DNA of 64,000 nucleotides from DAOTVX01 sp034436015. Its GTDB lineage: Bacteria; Chloroflexota; Anaerolineae; Anaerolineales; Villigracilaceae. Made by a program: the position numbers and the translations under genes. Shown in pieces: positions 44,216-53,037 of this stretch (positions are counted from its first letter, which is position 1; each line of letters begins with the position of its first letter). The notes below the pieces were generated by a model that was given only the letters and a program-made list of their open reading frames with translations, did not search any database and had not been told where the DNA came from. The stretch spans positions 101,307 through 165,306 of the forward strand of contig DAOTWG010000031.1 of NCBI GenBank assembly GCA_034436015.1, read 5' to 3'.

Positions 44216-46369
44216 TCACTTTGCCGAGCATTGGCCGGCAGGCCGGTAGAGTTGCTCGATATATTCCCTCAACATGCGGCGGGTGTTGAAATGGGGGACA
44301 ATGGTACGTAGGGATTCCTTGATGCGCCTTATCCATGGGACGGGGATGTCATCGCCGTTGCGGTCTTCATAGTAGAGGGGGACGATTTCGTTCTCTAAGG
44401 TAGCATAGAGGCTGGCCGCGTCCGCATGATCGGGGTCGTTACCGGATGGGTCTGCGTCCTCGCCGATTGCCCAGCCGTTTTGTCCGTTGTACGCTTCGCG
44501 CCACCAGCCGTCCAGCACGGAAACGTTCAATACGCCGTTCAAGGCGGCCTTCATGCCAGATGTTCCCGAAGCCTCGTTGGGGCGCAGAGGTGTATTCAGC
44601 CAGACGTCCACTCCTTGAACGAGGTAGTGCGCCAGGTTGATGTCGTAATCTTCCAGAAAAACCAGGCGCCCGCCGTTTTCCGCTTTCTTGACTGCCTGAT
44701 ATACCTGTTGCAGGAGCAATTTGCCCGGCTCATCTGCCGGGTGTGCTTTGCCGGCGAAAATGATTTGCACCGGTCGGTTGGGCTGGTTGAGCATGCGAAA
44801 GAGGCGTTCTACGTCGTGCAGGATCAGGCCGGCACGTTTGTAGGTGGCGAATCGCCGCGCTAATCCGAGTGTTAGCGCGTAGGGATCGAGCATAGCGCCG
44901 GCGGCAATGGCCTGTACCGGATGGAGGTTGCCTTGCATCCAGCGCAAGCGAGCGCGCTCTTGCACGTAGAAGACCAATTTGCGTTTGAGATGTTGGCGGA
45001 CCGCCCAGAGTTCACGGTCGGGAATTAGGCTAACCTTTTCCCACAGGCGCGGGTCGTCTATGTTCTCTAACCAGTCCTCGCCAAGATATTTCTCGAACAG
45101 GATGCGCATCCGTCGCGCCAACCAGCCGGCTGCATGGACACCGTTCGTAATGTAAGTAATCGGGATGTCGTCTTCTTCTTGAATCTCCGGCCAAAGATGT
45201 CGCCACATGCGGCGCGCGACGCGCCCGTGCAACTCCGACACGGCGTTGCGCCCTTCGGAGAGCCGCAATGCCAATGCGGGCATACTGAAGGTCTCACGGT
45301 CGCCATGACGTTGGCGAGCCAGGTCAATGAATTGATCCTTCGTCAGGTGTAAGTCGGTCCAAAGGGGGGAGAGGTGTTTTTCGATGAGGTCGAGTGGGAA
45401 TTCGTCGTTTCCGGCAGGAACGGGTGTATGGGTGGTGAACACGTTGTTCTTGCGAATTTCATCAAGCGCGAGCGCAAAGGGACGGCCGGCGGCAACTAGT
45501 TCGCGGACGCGTTCCAGCGTCAGGAAAGCGGCGTGCCCCTCGTTCATGTGCCAGACAGCCGGCGCAATGCCGAGCAGGCGCAGGGCGCGCACGCCTCCTA
45601 CGCCTAACAGAATCTCCTGGGCAATGCGCGCCTCGGGATCGTTCCAGTAGAGGCGGGCAGTCAATTGGCGGTCCGGCGCAGCGTTGGCTTCGAGATTCGT
45701 GTCTAGTAAATAGAGCGGGATGCGACCGACGCGCAGTTCCCAAATCTGCGCCAGCACTGCGCGATTGGGAAAGTCTATCGAAATCAGTTGGGGATTGCCC
45801 TCCCCATCTCGGACCAGGAGCAGGGGCAGATACTCGAAGTTGAGGGGGTTGTTGATGGCTTCTTGCCAGCCTGTCTCGGAGATGCGTTGCGTGAAGTATC
45901 CTTCCCCGTAAAGCAACCCCACGCCGACCAGCGGAAGACCGAGATCAGAGGCCTCCTTGATGTGATCGCCGGCCAACACGCCCAAACCGCCGGAATAGAT
46001 GGGCAGCATTTCGTGTAGGCCGAATTCCATGGAAAAATATGCGACTGTCTGATGACAGGCGTTGGGGTAGTGATGGGCGCACCAGGTGTCGGCGCTTGTC
46101 AGATAGCGGTCGAAGTCGGCGCAGACGCGGTCGTAGAGTTCCAGGTAGTAGGCATTCTGGGCGGCGGCGTTGATTTCTGCGCGACCAACCTGGCGCAGGA
46201 AACGAAGAGGGTTGTGGTTCAAACGTTCCCACAGCGCGTTGTCAATACGACTGAAAAGACGCTGCGCCGGCGGATTCCATGTCCACCATAGGTTATAGGC
46301 TAATTCGCCCAGACGGTGGATGCGACGAGGCAGATCGAAGTGATTGGGGATTTTCGTAAGGAAGGGCAT
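44216..46369 (-). CDS. glgP: Alpha-glucan (glycogen/maltodextrin) phosphorylase, GT35
   Basis: Phosphorolysis of alpha-1,4-glucans to glucose-1-phosphate. The protein is 717 residues, the shorter bacterial/archaeal form. An N-terminal helix region (ELAYNLWWTWNPPAQ) is typical of this subgroup. YFSMEFGLHEMLPIYSGGLG and VWHMNEGHAAF are conserved. The PLP lysine is in NEASGTSGMKAALNG, and ITNGVHAAGW and RFATYKRAG line the active site. CGGAG precedes the ATG. It starts 19 nt after clpC and may share its transcript. Confidence 0.93.
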   Translation of the reverse strand: MPFLTKIPNHFDLPRRIHRLGELAYNLWWTWNPPAQRLFSRIDNALWERLNHNPLRFLRQVGRAEINAAAQNAYYLELYDRVCADFDRYLTSADTWCAHHYPNACHQTVAYFSMEFGLHEMLPIYSGGLGVLAGDHIKEASDLGLPLVGVGLLYGEGYFTQRISETGWQEAINNPLNFEYLPLLLVRDGEGNPQLISIDFPNRAVLAQIWELRVGRIPLYLLDTNLEANAAPDRQLTARLYWNDPEARIAQEILLGVGGVRALRLLGIAPAVWHMNEGHAAFLTLERVRELVAAGRPFALALDEIRKNNVFTTHTPVPAGNDEFPLDLIEKHLSPLWTDLHLTKDQFIDLARQRHGDRETFSMPALALRLSEGRNAVSELHGRVARRMWRHLWPEIQEEDDIPITYITNGVHAAGWLARRMRILFEKYLGEDWLENIDDPRLWEKVSLIPDRELWAVRQHLKRKLVFYVQERARLRWMQGNLHPVQAIAAGAMLDPYALTLGLARRFATYKRAGLILHDVERLFRMLNQPNRPVQIIFAGKAHPADEPGKLLLQQVYQAVKKAENGGRLVFLEDYDINLAHYLVQGVDVWLNTPLRPNEASGTSGMKAALNGVLNVSVLDGWWREAYNGQNGWAIGEDADPSGNDPDHADAASLYATLENEIVPLYYEDRNGDDIPVPWIRRIKESLRTIVPHFNTRRMLREYIEQLYRPAGQCSAK

Positions 46370-46388
46370 GAGGGGACTCCGATGATGT

Positions 46389-48854
46389 TCAGGAAGTGAC
46401 GGTTTCGGCCTTCTCGACTTTCTGTGCCTTGAATTCCAAGCCGTTTTCCTCGGCGTTGATATCTACCAGCACATGGCTGCCCTGGTGGATTTTCCCGCTG
46501 AGCAGTTCCATCGAAAGAGGGCTTTCGACATATTTTTGCAAGGCGCGGCGCAGGGGGCGGGCGCCAAAGTCAGGATCGTAGCCGGTCTTTGCCAACCATT
46601 TACGCGCGCGCTCGCTCAAGTCTACCTGGACGCCGAATTCGTTCAATCGTTCGCGAATCTCTTTCATTTGCAGTTCAACGATTTGTTCCATTTGGTCCAG
46701 CGTGAGCGGCGAGAAGATGACAATTTCGTCAATACGATTAAGGAATTCGGGGCGGAACGTGCTCTTGAGCGCTTTCTCGATTTTCGCGTGCGCCTCGCGC
46801 TCCTCGTTGTCCTCGGCGCGCGGAATGAAACCGAGCGAACCGCTTTTTCGCACGAACTCGGTGCCCAGGTTGGAGGTCATGATGAGCACAGTATTGCGGA
46901 AATCTACCACGTTGCCCTGGCCATCCGTCATGCGGCCGTCGTCCAGGATTTGCAGGAGCGCATTCCAGACATCGGGATGCGCCTTTTCGATTTCATCGAA
47001 GAGCAGGACGCGGTACGGTCGGCGACGAACCGCCTCCGTCAACTGGCCTCCCTCCTCGTAGCCGACATAGCCCGGCGGCGCGCCGAACAGACGCGAGACG
47101 GTATGTTGTTCGTGATATTCCGACATATCCATCCGCACCAGCGCATCCTCGTCGTCGAACAGGAACCAGGCCAGCGCTTTGGCGAGTTCCGTTTTACCGA
47201 CCCCGGAGGGGCCAATGAAAATAAACGAGCCAATCGGGCGGGTTGGGTCTTTCAAGCCGGAGCGTGCGCGGCGAATGGCATCGGCAATGACATGGATCGC
47301 TTCGTCCTGACCGATGATGTGTTCGTGCAGTCGCTCTTCCATGTGCAAGAGCTTTTCTGCCTCGGTCTCCATGATTTGCGAGACGGGGATACCCGTCCAC
47401 TGGTGAACGACTTCGGCAATGTCGTTGACATCTACAACTTCATCCAGGTGGTGTTCCGATTCCCACTTATCGCGCTTTTGCTTGAACTCTTCTTCGAGGC
47501 GCAAGCGGTTGGTCTTGATTTCCGCGGCGCGTTGGTAATCGCGGGCGTTCGAGGCGGCATCCTCCTCGGCTTGTAGCCGTTCGATTTCGGCTTTCATGGC
47601 CTTCAGTTCCGGCGGCAGGGAGTAGAGGGCGACGCGCAGTTTCGCCGCGGCTTCATCCATCAGATCAATGGCTTTGTCGGGCAGGTGGCGATCGGTGACG
47701 TAGCGGTCGGCTAGGCGCGCCGCGGCAACCAGGGCTTCGTCGGAGAAGCGGACTTTATGATGCGCTTCATAGCGGTCGCGCAGTCCTTGCAACATCTTGA
47801 TGGTATCCTCGATGCTGGGTTCTTCCACATACACCGGCGCGAAGCGGCGTTCCAGCGCGGCGTCTTTTTCGATGTACTTATGGTATTCGTCGAGCGTGGT
47901 CGCGCCGATGCATTGCAGTTCGCCGCGCGCCAGGGCTGGCTTGAGCATGTTCGAGGCGTCCATCGCGCCCTGCGCCGCGCCGGCGCCGATGACGGTGTGC
48001 AATTCGTCAATCATCAGGATAATTTCACCGTTCGAACGTTGTACTTCCTCGATGGCCGATTTCAACCGTTCCTCGAACTCGCCGCGGAAGCGGCTGCCGG
48101 CGATCATGGCGCCCAAATCGAGCGCAACGACGCGTTTGCCGACCAGGATTTCGGGCACATCATTGTTCGCGATTTTCTGTGCTAGTCCCTCGACGATGGC
48201 CGTTTTGCCCACTCCGGCCTCGCCGATCAACACGGGGTTGTTCTTGGTGCGGCGCGAGAGAATCTGGATCACGCGCAGAATCTCGGTATCTCGCCCGATG
48301 ACCGGGTCGAGTTTTCCCTCGCGCGCCAGTTGAGTCAGGTCGCGGGAGTACTTCTCCAACGTGCGATAGCGTGTCTCGGCCTGGGGGTCGGTAACGCGCT
48401 GACCGCCACGCGTCTGGAGAATCGCGTCCAGGACGCGCTCACGAGTCAATCCGGCCGATTCGAGGATGCGCGCCGCTGGCGTATTGCGTTCACTCAGGAT
48501 GGCCAGGAAGATGTGTTCGGTAGAGATATATTCATCGCGCAGGCGGTTGGCTTCCTCGTTCGCGATGTCAATGATACGCTTCACGCGCGGGGTGATGAAG
48601 ATCTGCCCTGCGCCGCCGCCAAAGATGCTGGCCTTAGGACTCATCCGCAGAGTTTGATCGAGACGGTCAAGCAAGACCGAACCGTTGATGTTTAAGGTTT
48701 GCAGAATCTGAGAAACAACTCCGCCGGGTTGTTCGATCAATGCCATCAGGATGTGCTCGGTATCGATCTGGTTATGGCCGTAGCGCTGGATAATTTCGGC
48801 GGCGCGCTGAGCGGCCTCCTGGGCGCGTTCGGTAAAACGATCAAATCGCATCAT
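46389..48854 (-). CDS. clpC: ClpC-type AAA+ unfoldase of the Clp protease
   Basis: 821 residues: two Clp_N repeats (1-150), NBD1 with GEAGVGKTAIVEGLA (P-loop), LMIDELHTVIGAGAA (Walker B) and GATTLDEYHKYIEKD, a middle region with the UVR-like helix, NBD2 with GPSGVGKTELAKALA and LLFDEIEKAHPDVWN, and the C-terminal D2-small domain. The hydrophobic ClpP loop is not obvious by eye. It would feed unfolded proteins to ClpP, which is not in the window. The gene has its own promoter, with AAGGA before the ATG. Confidence 0.94.
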   Translation of the reverse strand: MMRFDRFTERAQEAAQRAAEIIQRYGHNQIDTEHILMALIEQPGGVVSQILQTLNINGSVLLDRLDQTLRMSPKASIFGGGAGQIFITPRVKRIIDIANEEANRLRDEYISTEHIFLAILSERNTPAARILESAGLTRERVLDAILQTRGGQRVTDPQAETRYRTLEKYSRDLTQLAREGKLDPVIGRDTEILRVIQILSRRTKNNPVLIGEAGVGKTAIVEGLAQKIANNDVPEILVGKRVVALDLGAMIAGSRFRGEFEERLKSAIEEVQRSNGEIILMIDELHTVIGAGAAQGAMDASNMLKPALARGELQCIGATTLDEYHKYIEKDAALERRFAPVYVEEPSIEDTIKMLQGLRDRYEAHHKVRFSDEALVAAARLADRYVTDRHLPDKAIDLMDEAAAKLRVALYSLPPELKAMKAEIERLQAEEDAASNARDYQRAAEIKTNRLRLEEEFKQKRDKWESEHHLDEVVDVNDIAEVVHQWTGIPVSQIMETEAEKLLHMEERLHEHIIGQDEAIHVIADAIRRARSGLKDPTRPIGSFIFIGPSGVGKTELAKALAWFLFDDEDALVRMDMSEYHEQHTVSRLFGAPPGYVGYEEGGQLTEAVRRRPYRVLLFDEIEKAHPDVWNALLQILDDGRMTDGQGNVVDFRNTVLIMTSNLGTEFVRKSGSLGFIPRAEDNEEREAHAKIEKALKSTFRPEFLNRIDEIVIFSPLTLDQMEQIVELQMKEIRERLNEFGVQVDLSERARKWLAKTGYDPDFGARPLRRALQKYVESPLSMELLSGKIHQGSHVLVDINAEENGLEFKAQKVEKAETVTS

Positions 48855-48897
48855 GGGTATTCATCCTTCCCGCTGCACCCTCGCGTGCAGTGGTTTG

Positions 48898-48903
48898 ATT
48901 ATA
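48898..48903 (-). promoter_or_regulatory. -10 element of the clpC promoter
   Basis: A perfect TATAAT on the minus strand, preceded by TTTTGC and a poor -35. Transcription would start near 48891. The first nucleotides of the RNA could fold into CTGCAC/GTGCAG (48873-48890), just before the ribosome binding site AAGGA. No HrcA or CtsR operator was recognised. Confidence 0.5.
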
Positions 48904-49075
48904 GCAAAAGAATGTTAGAGATTGGTCAGAACGCGGCTTTCATGCCTGAGATTTTTAGGAGCAGCCACCCAAGCGGTTTTGTAACATGCTTTTTTGTGTT
49001 GGAACACGCCTCTTGAAAATCTATGCTTGCGTTGGGCCAAGCCTTGTTCGATTCCACAGAGCAGGGGATGGGCGC

Positions 49076-50698
49076 TTATGCCATTGCCTCCTCTTCCTCT
49101 CCGGTTTCCACCAGCCAGCCAAGTTCGGCCAAGGCAGCCAGGAGATGCGGCTGTACGCCGGCTTTGACGATCACGGCGTTTGGGCCAAGCGGCTCGGCCA
49201 GAAAACGACCGGATTTGGAACGGCGCAACGCTTTTAGGATTTCCGGCGTGCGGACGCGCAAGACAAGCGGGCGTTCCAGGCGCGCCTCACACCCTTTGTG
49301 CTCCCAGCGTTTGATGGCTTTCACAAACGCAGGCGGCACTTCAGAGGAAGCGTGTTTAGCGAGGAGGGTAAGGAGATGGTTGACTTTCAACCCCTGCGCT
49401 CGGGCGCGCTGTAGCGAGGCCGCAGTAACGCGGTACCGATATTCTTCCGGGCCGGCGTTCCGCCATTCACAGAATCGGGCAACCTGGTAACGCACCGCGC
49501 GCGGCGCCAGGCGCGGGACGAGAATTTGTCCGCTCGAGGAAACGTGCAGGCGAGCGTCTTCGGTGGAGGTCGGTCGTTCGTCGCTTTCCAGAAGGCGAAA
49601 GGCTGTCGGCTCTGCGCCTTCGGCAGGCGCGGCCAGTTCGACGAATCGCAACCAGAAAAGCGGACCGGTGATGACATAAGCGATCAAAGCGCCGTCTACT
49701 TCGTCCCAGGAGGAGAAGCCGCGCAGGTAGGCGCCATCGGATGCGCGACGGGTGAACCAGGAGTCATAATCACCGGCAGGACGCTGGAAATCGGGCTGTG
49801 TTTCTTTGATCGCATTGCAAAAGGAGCGCAAACTCCACCATTGCCCTGTGGGAATGTGGGTCAGAAAGTGAAGGATAGCCCTGCGTGCCTGGAGTGGATC
49901 GTTTTGCCATTCTCCCTCGCAAAGCAAACCGGGCATAAGACGTAATTCGTTAAAGAACGGGCTTTGCTTCCAGGCCTGACGCAGTGTTTCCAATGCCTGT
50001 TCGCGGGATGATTTTAGAAAGGCGCGTATCGCTTCGGGTTTTGGTTCGTTCCCTTCCAGGATGTGGGCAGCGCGCAGGAAGGCAAGCACGACGTGCGATG
50101 GTACGGAAGTAGGCGGAGAGGCTCTCCCTGTGCGCATGGCAGCCAACAGAGTGACGGCGTCATCAAGCAGGTAATCGAAAGGCGGCAAGGGGTGCGCTCG
50201 TTCTTCCGGCGTAGCCGGCCGCCCAGGGGGTGCAAGTGTGGGAGAGATGGCGAGAGCAGCAGGAGCGAGACTGCGAATGGCCGCGGCCAAGTCATCGGGC
50301 AGATAGGCAAATTCTTGGGCGCCGGCGGGCGTGTCGAAGAACGCGCGCGCGAGGAGAGCGCGATAGAAAAGAATTTCTGCCGGAGAGATAGGGTTCAGGT
50401 AGGTTTTTTCCCGATCGCGGCGCGCCGCGCCGACGCTGCGAATCTCGCCAAAGCGTCGCGCGAAAACTGCCCAGGGCATTCGTCCCCCGTTCTCTAGAAG
50501 AGCCGCGAGCGCGCGCAGCGCGGCTTCGGGCAGGGCCTCCACCACTTCTGCAAGAGTCCCGGCCTGAAGCAGGGCTTCGCTCAGCTCCTGGCGCGCCGAT
50601 TCGATCTCGGAAGCATGCAGTTCAATGCCGCACAATTCCGCGACGATGCGCACATGACCAAGATCGCGGGATTGGAGGGATTGCAGTAAATCGGGCAT
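49076..50698 (-). CDS. Helicase-associated (XPB/Ssl2 N-terminal-like) domain protein
   Basis: About 540 residues without a helicase motor. The C-terminal 200 residues (LLESDERPTSTEDARLHV, then VSSSGQILVPRL, RYRVTAASLQRARAQGLKVN, LLTLLAKHASSEVPPAFV) match the helicase-associated domain found in Chloroflexi and Actinobacteria proteins related to XPB/Ssl2 N-termini. The N-terminal part is helical and unrecognised. ATG 50698 lies one base after the TGA of the diguanylate cyclase gene, so the two are translationally coupled; the open frame extends further upstream only as overlap. The function is unknown, and a nucleic-acid role is inferred. Confidence 0.72.
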   Translation of the reverse strand: MPDLLQSLQSRDLGHVRIVAELCGIELHASEIESARQELSEALLQAGTLAEVVEALPEAALRALAALLENGGRMPWAVFARRFGEIRSVGAARRDREKTYLNPISPAEILFYRALLARAFFDTPAGAQEFAYLPDDLAAAIRSLAPAALAISPTLAPPGRPATPEERAHPLPPFDYLLDDAVTLLAAMRTGRASPPTSVPSHVVLAFLRAAHILEGNEPKPEAIRAFLKSSREQALETLRQAWKQSPFFNELRLMPGLLCEGEWQNDPLQARRAILHFLTHIPTGQWWSLRSFCNAIKETQPDFQRPAGDYDSWFTRRASDGAYLRGFSSWDEVDGALIAYVITGPLFWLRFVELAAPAEGAEPTAFRLLESDERPTSTEDARLHVSSSGQILVPRLAPRAVRYQVARFCEWRNAGPEEYRYRVTAASLQRARAQGLKVNHLLTLLAKHASSEVPPAFVKAIKRWEHKGCEARLERPLVLRVRTPEILKALRRSKSGRFLAEPLGPNAVIVKAGVQPHLLAALAELGWLVETGEEEEAMA

Positions 50699-50699
50699 T

Positions 50700-51917
50700 T
50701 CAGAGCGTAGGAAGTTGACCAGTGCCTGGTTTCGCGGCCAGGAAGGTGCCGCGCTGGTGTCGTTTAGCGCGGTACAGCGCCTCGTCGGCGGCGCGCAGTA
50801 AGTCGGGGGCGGTGCGGGCATGGTTGGGCATCACCGCGATCCCGCCGGTCAGAGAAAGGACGGCGTTGCTGCCATCAGGAAGGGGTACAACGGTCGCGCG
50901 TAGACGGCGCTGAAGTTTGGAAACGACAACGCGCGCCTGCTCAAGGGTGGTATCGGGCAGGATGAGGGTGATTTCATCCCCACCATAGCGCGCCAGAAAG
51001 TCGGTGGTGCGGACGTATTGTTTCAGATTGCCGAAAGCCTGTCGCAGTATTTCGTCGCCTACAGCATGACCAAAATTGTCGTTGATGTATTTGAAACCGT
51101 CGAGGTCCATCATAACTACCGAGAGAGGTCGCCCACTGCGGCTGGCGCGTTTGACTTCTTCCTCCAGCCGCTCGTCCAAGGCGCGGCGATTGGGCAAGCC
51201 AGTCAAAATATCGGTATGAGCCTGTTGGCTGACAACCTCATGGAGGCGGGCGTTTGAAATGGCGATAGCGGCCTGGTCGGCCAAGAGGCGCAGGAGGGCG
51301 ATTTCTGCCTGGGAGAACCCCCCGATGCTGGGACGTGCCAGATTCATGACGCCTACGACCTGTGAGCCGGCAATCAAAGGAAGGCCAATAATGGAACCAT
51401 CAGATTCCTTTGGGGTGTTGGCAAAGAGTGGATGGCGGCGCATGTCTTCGATAACAATGCTCTCTCTGCTTTGGATTACTTGATAGGATAATCCCTGGGG
51501 ACGTGGTTCAATCGGAGTAGTATTTTTGTTTTCCTGTCTGTCGAGTGTGGCGCCAAAGGCCAGTTTGCCTTGTTCGTATAGGTAGATATGTACGTAGCGC
51601 GCGTCCTTGACCAGCCGCATCGCCTCCGCCGCGACGGTTTGGAGGACCTCTGGTAGCGCCAAGTGGGCAGTCAGGTTCAGGCTGATGCGACGCAATGCTT
51701 CCAGTTCAGCGCTTTGCTGGCGAATAACGCTGAGTAGGTGACGTCTGTCGAGCAAAGCGCGCGTGAAGGCGGCAATGGTCTTTGCGTTGGGAGAAATAGC
51801 CTCAAGGCAAAGGGTGCAGAGAGAAAGCAACCAGGTCTGTTCTTCTGGCGGTATGTCTTCGCGCTGCAAATGCTGGCGTATGGTTTGGAGGAGAGAGGGG
51901 TTCGGATTTATATTCAT
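50700..51917 (-). CDS. GAF-GGDEF diguanylate cyclase
   Basis: 405 residues: a helical N-terminus of about 85 residues, a GAF domain (about 85-230: LPEVLQTVAAEAMRLV, then IGLPLIAGSQVVGVM) and a GGDEF domain (about 235-395: HTDILTGLPNRRAL, MMDLDGFKYINDNFGHAVGD). The active-site signature is RYGGDEIT, so the enzyme should synthesise c-di-GMP. Five residues earlier RTTD provides the inhibitory I-site RxxD, suggesting product feedback. There is no membrane helix. The gene is followed with no gap by the helicase-associated gene. No ribosome binding site is evident at ATG 51917. Confidence 0.92.
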   Translation of the reverse strand: MNINPNPSLLQTIRQHLQREDIPPEEQTWLLSLCTLCLEAISPNAKTIAAFTRALLDRRHLLSVIRQQSAELEALRRISLNLTAHLALPEVLQTVAAEAMRLVKDARYVHIYLYEQGKLAFGATLDRQENKNTTPIEPRPQGLSYQVIQSRESIVIEDMRRHPLFANTPKESDGSIIGLPLIAGSQVVGVMNLARPSIGGFSQAEIALLRLLADQAAIAISNARLHEVVSQQAHTDILTGLPNRRALDERLEEEVKRASRSGRPLSVVMMDLDGFKYINDNFGHAVGDEILRQAFGNLKQYVRTTDFLARYGGDEITLILPDTTLEQARVVVSKLQRRLRATVVPLPDGSNAVLSLTGGIAVMPNHARTAPDLLRAADEALYRAKRHQRGTFLAAKPGTGQLPTL

Positions 51918-52150
51918 AATATTATGGAGGTGCTGTATAATGATACCTCTCCTCTGAGAATATGAAAAGTACTAAGAACGTTGTGTTTCTTGCCGACCCA
52001 AATCGGTAGAATGCCGCGGAAAGTACCAGGCTTGATTCGCGCGTGTCCGTGCAAACGTTGTGGCAACTTCCCCGCGAGTCAGGAGCGTTTTGCTTGGGAT
52101 TTGAGCGATCGGTTTGCGACTTTTGCATGGACACCGTTCGTGGGTTGCAG

Positions 52151-52179
52151 TTGACGCATTCCCCTATCAGGGATATAAT
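52151..52179 (+). promoter_or_regulatory. Strong promoter of the S1-domain gene
   Basis: TTGACG (52151-52156) and TATAAT (52174-52179) are separated by exactly 17 nt, with the start codon 37 nt further on. The rest of the 298-nt gap between this gene and the diguanylate cyclase shows no gene. Confidence 0.75.
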
Positions 52180-52215
52180 CAGACGGCTAAATTTCAGGAT
52201 TGGAGTGACAAAACT

Positions 52216-52980
52216 ATGACCACCGCAAGTGGAGCGCCGGAAGGCGCCTTGCAACCGAAGACACATTTGACGGGAAAAGTGATCAAAACTACGCTGGCAG
52301 GAGCGGTCGTTGACATCGGCCTGGGGATTCCCGGCGTTGTACACATTTCTCAATTAAGCGAGGAGCCTGTCAATCGCGTGGAAGATGTTGTCAAAGAAGG
52401 CCAGGTAGTGGACGTCTGGGTGCGGCGAGTTCGCGAGGACCGGGTCGAATTGACCATGGTTAAGCCCCCTGCCTTGGAGTGGAAAGAAATCAAAGCGGAC
52501 ATGGTGGTGAAGGGGAAGGTCATTCGTCTCGAACCCTATGGCGCGTTCGTGGATATTGGCGCCGAACGGCCCGGCTTGGTGCACGTCAGCGAAATCTCGC
52601 ACGGCTACCTGCGCAGGCCGGCGGACATGCTGAAAGTAAACCAGGAAGTGGACGTCAAGGTGATCGAGGTAGACCGTCGTAAACGACAACTACGGCTGAG
52701 CATCAAGGCCGCTCAACCCGAGACGGTGAATGCGCCTGTCGAAGAAAAAACTGTCGCGCCGAAGGGGAAAGGGAAGAACCACAAACCAGAAGAACCGGTA
52801 GAGGCAGAAAGCGCCGAGCGCGAATTGACCGCACTGGAAATCGCTTATCGCGAGGCGTTGGCGCGTGCCAACGGCAAGCAAACCAACGAAGAAAAAAGCC
52901 GCAAGAAGAAGTCGGCGCCCTCCGTGAACGAAGAGATCTTCGAACGCACTCTCAAGAGCAGCGGCATAGCCTTTTCCTGA
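52216..52980 (+). CDS. RNA-binding protein with two S1 domains
   Basis: 254 residues. The first S1 domain spans about 15-80 (GKVIKTTLAGAVVDIGLG, GVVHISQLSEE) and the second about 95-165 (GKVIRLEPYGAFVDIG, GLVHVSEISHGY). A Lys/Glu-rich tail of about 85 residues follows (PKGKGKNHKPEEPVEAE). The family overlaps with S1-repeat translation and RNA-turnover proteins. It is shorter than the ribosomal protein S1, so I do not name it. ATG 52216 (GGAG 10 nt upstream) fits the promoter at 52151-52179; the frame is open upstream but that part precedes the transcription start. Confidence 0.82.
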   Translation: MTTASGAPEGALQPKTHLTGKVIKTTLAGAVVDIGLGIPGVVHISQLSEEPVNRVEDVVKEGQVVDVWVRRVREDRVELTMVKPPALEWKEIKADMVVKGKVIRLEPYGAFVDIGAERPGLVHVSEISHGYLRRPADMLKVNQEVDVKVIEVDRRKRQLRLSIKAAQPETVNAPVEEKTVAPKGKGKNHKPEEPVEAESAERELTALEIAYREALARANGKQTNEEKSRKKKSAPSVNEEIFERTLKSSGIAFS

Positions 52981-53000
52981 AACCACAGCACCGATAACTT

Positions 53001-53031
53001 TTGCTAGAAGGCCGGTCATGTGGGATATAAT
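53001..53031 (+). promoter_or_regulatory. Promoter of rarA, predicted leaderless
   Basis: TATAAT at 53026-53031 lies 6 nt before the ATG at 53038. The best -35 is TTGCTA (53001-53006) at a 19-nt spacing. The arrangement is the same as at the FHA locus: TATAAT, then xGAAGT, then the start codon. Confidence 0.5.
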
Positions 53032-53037
53032 CGAAGT

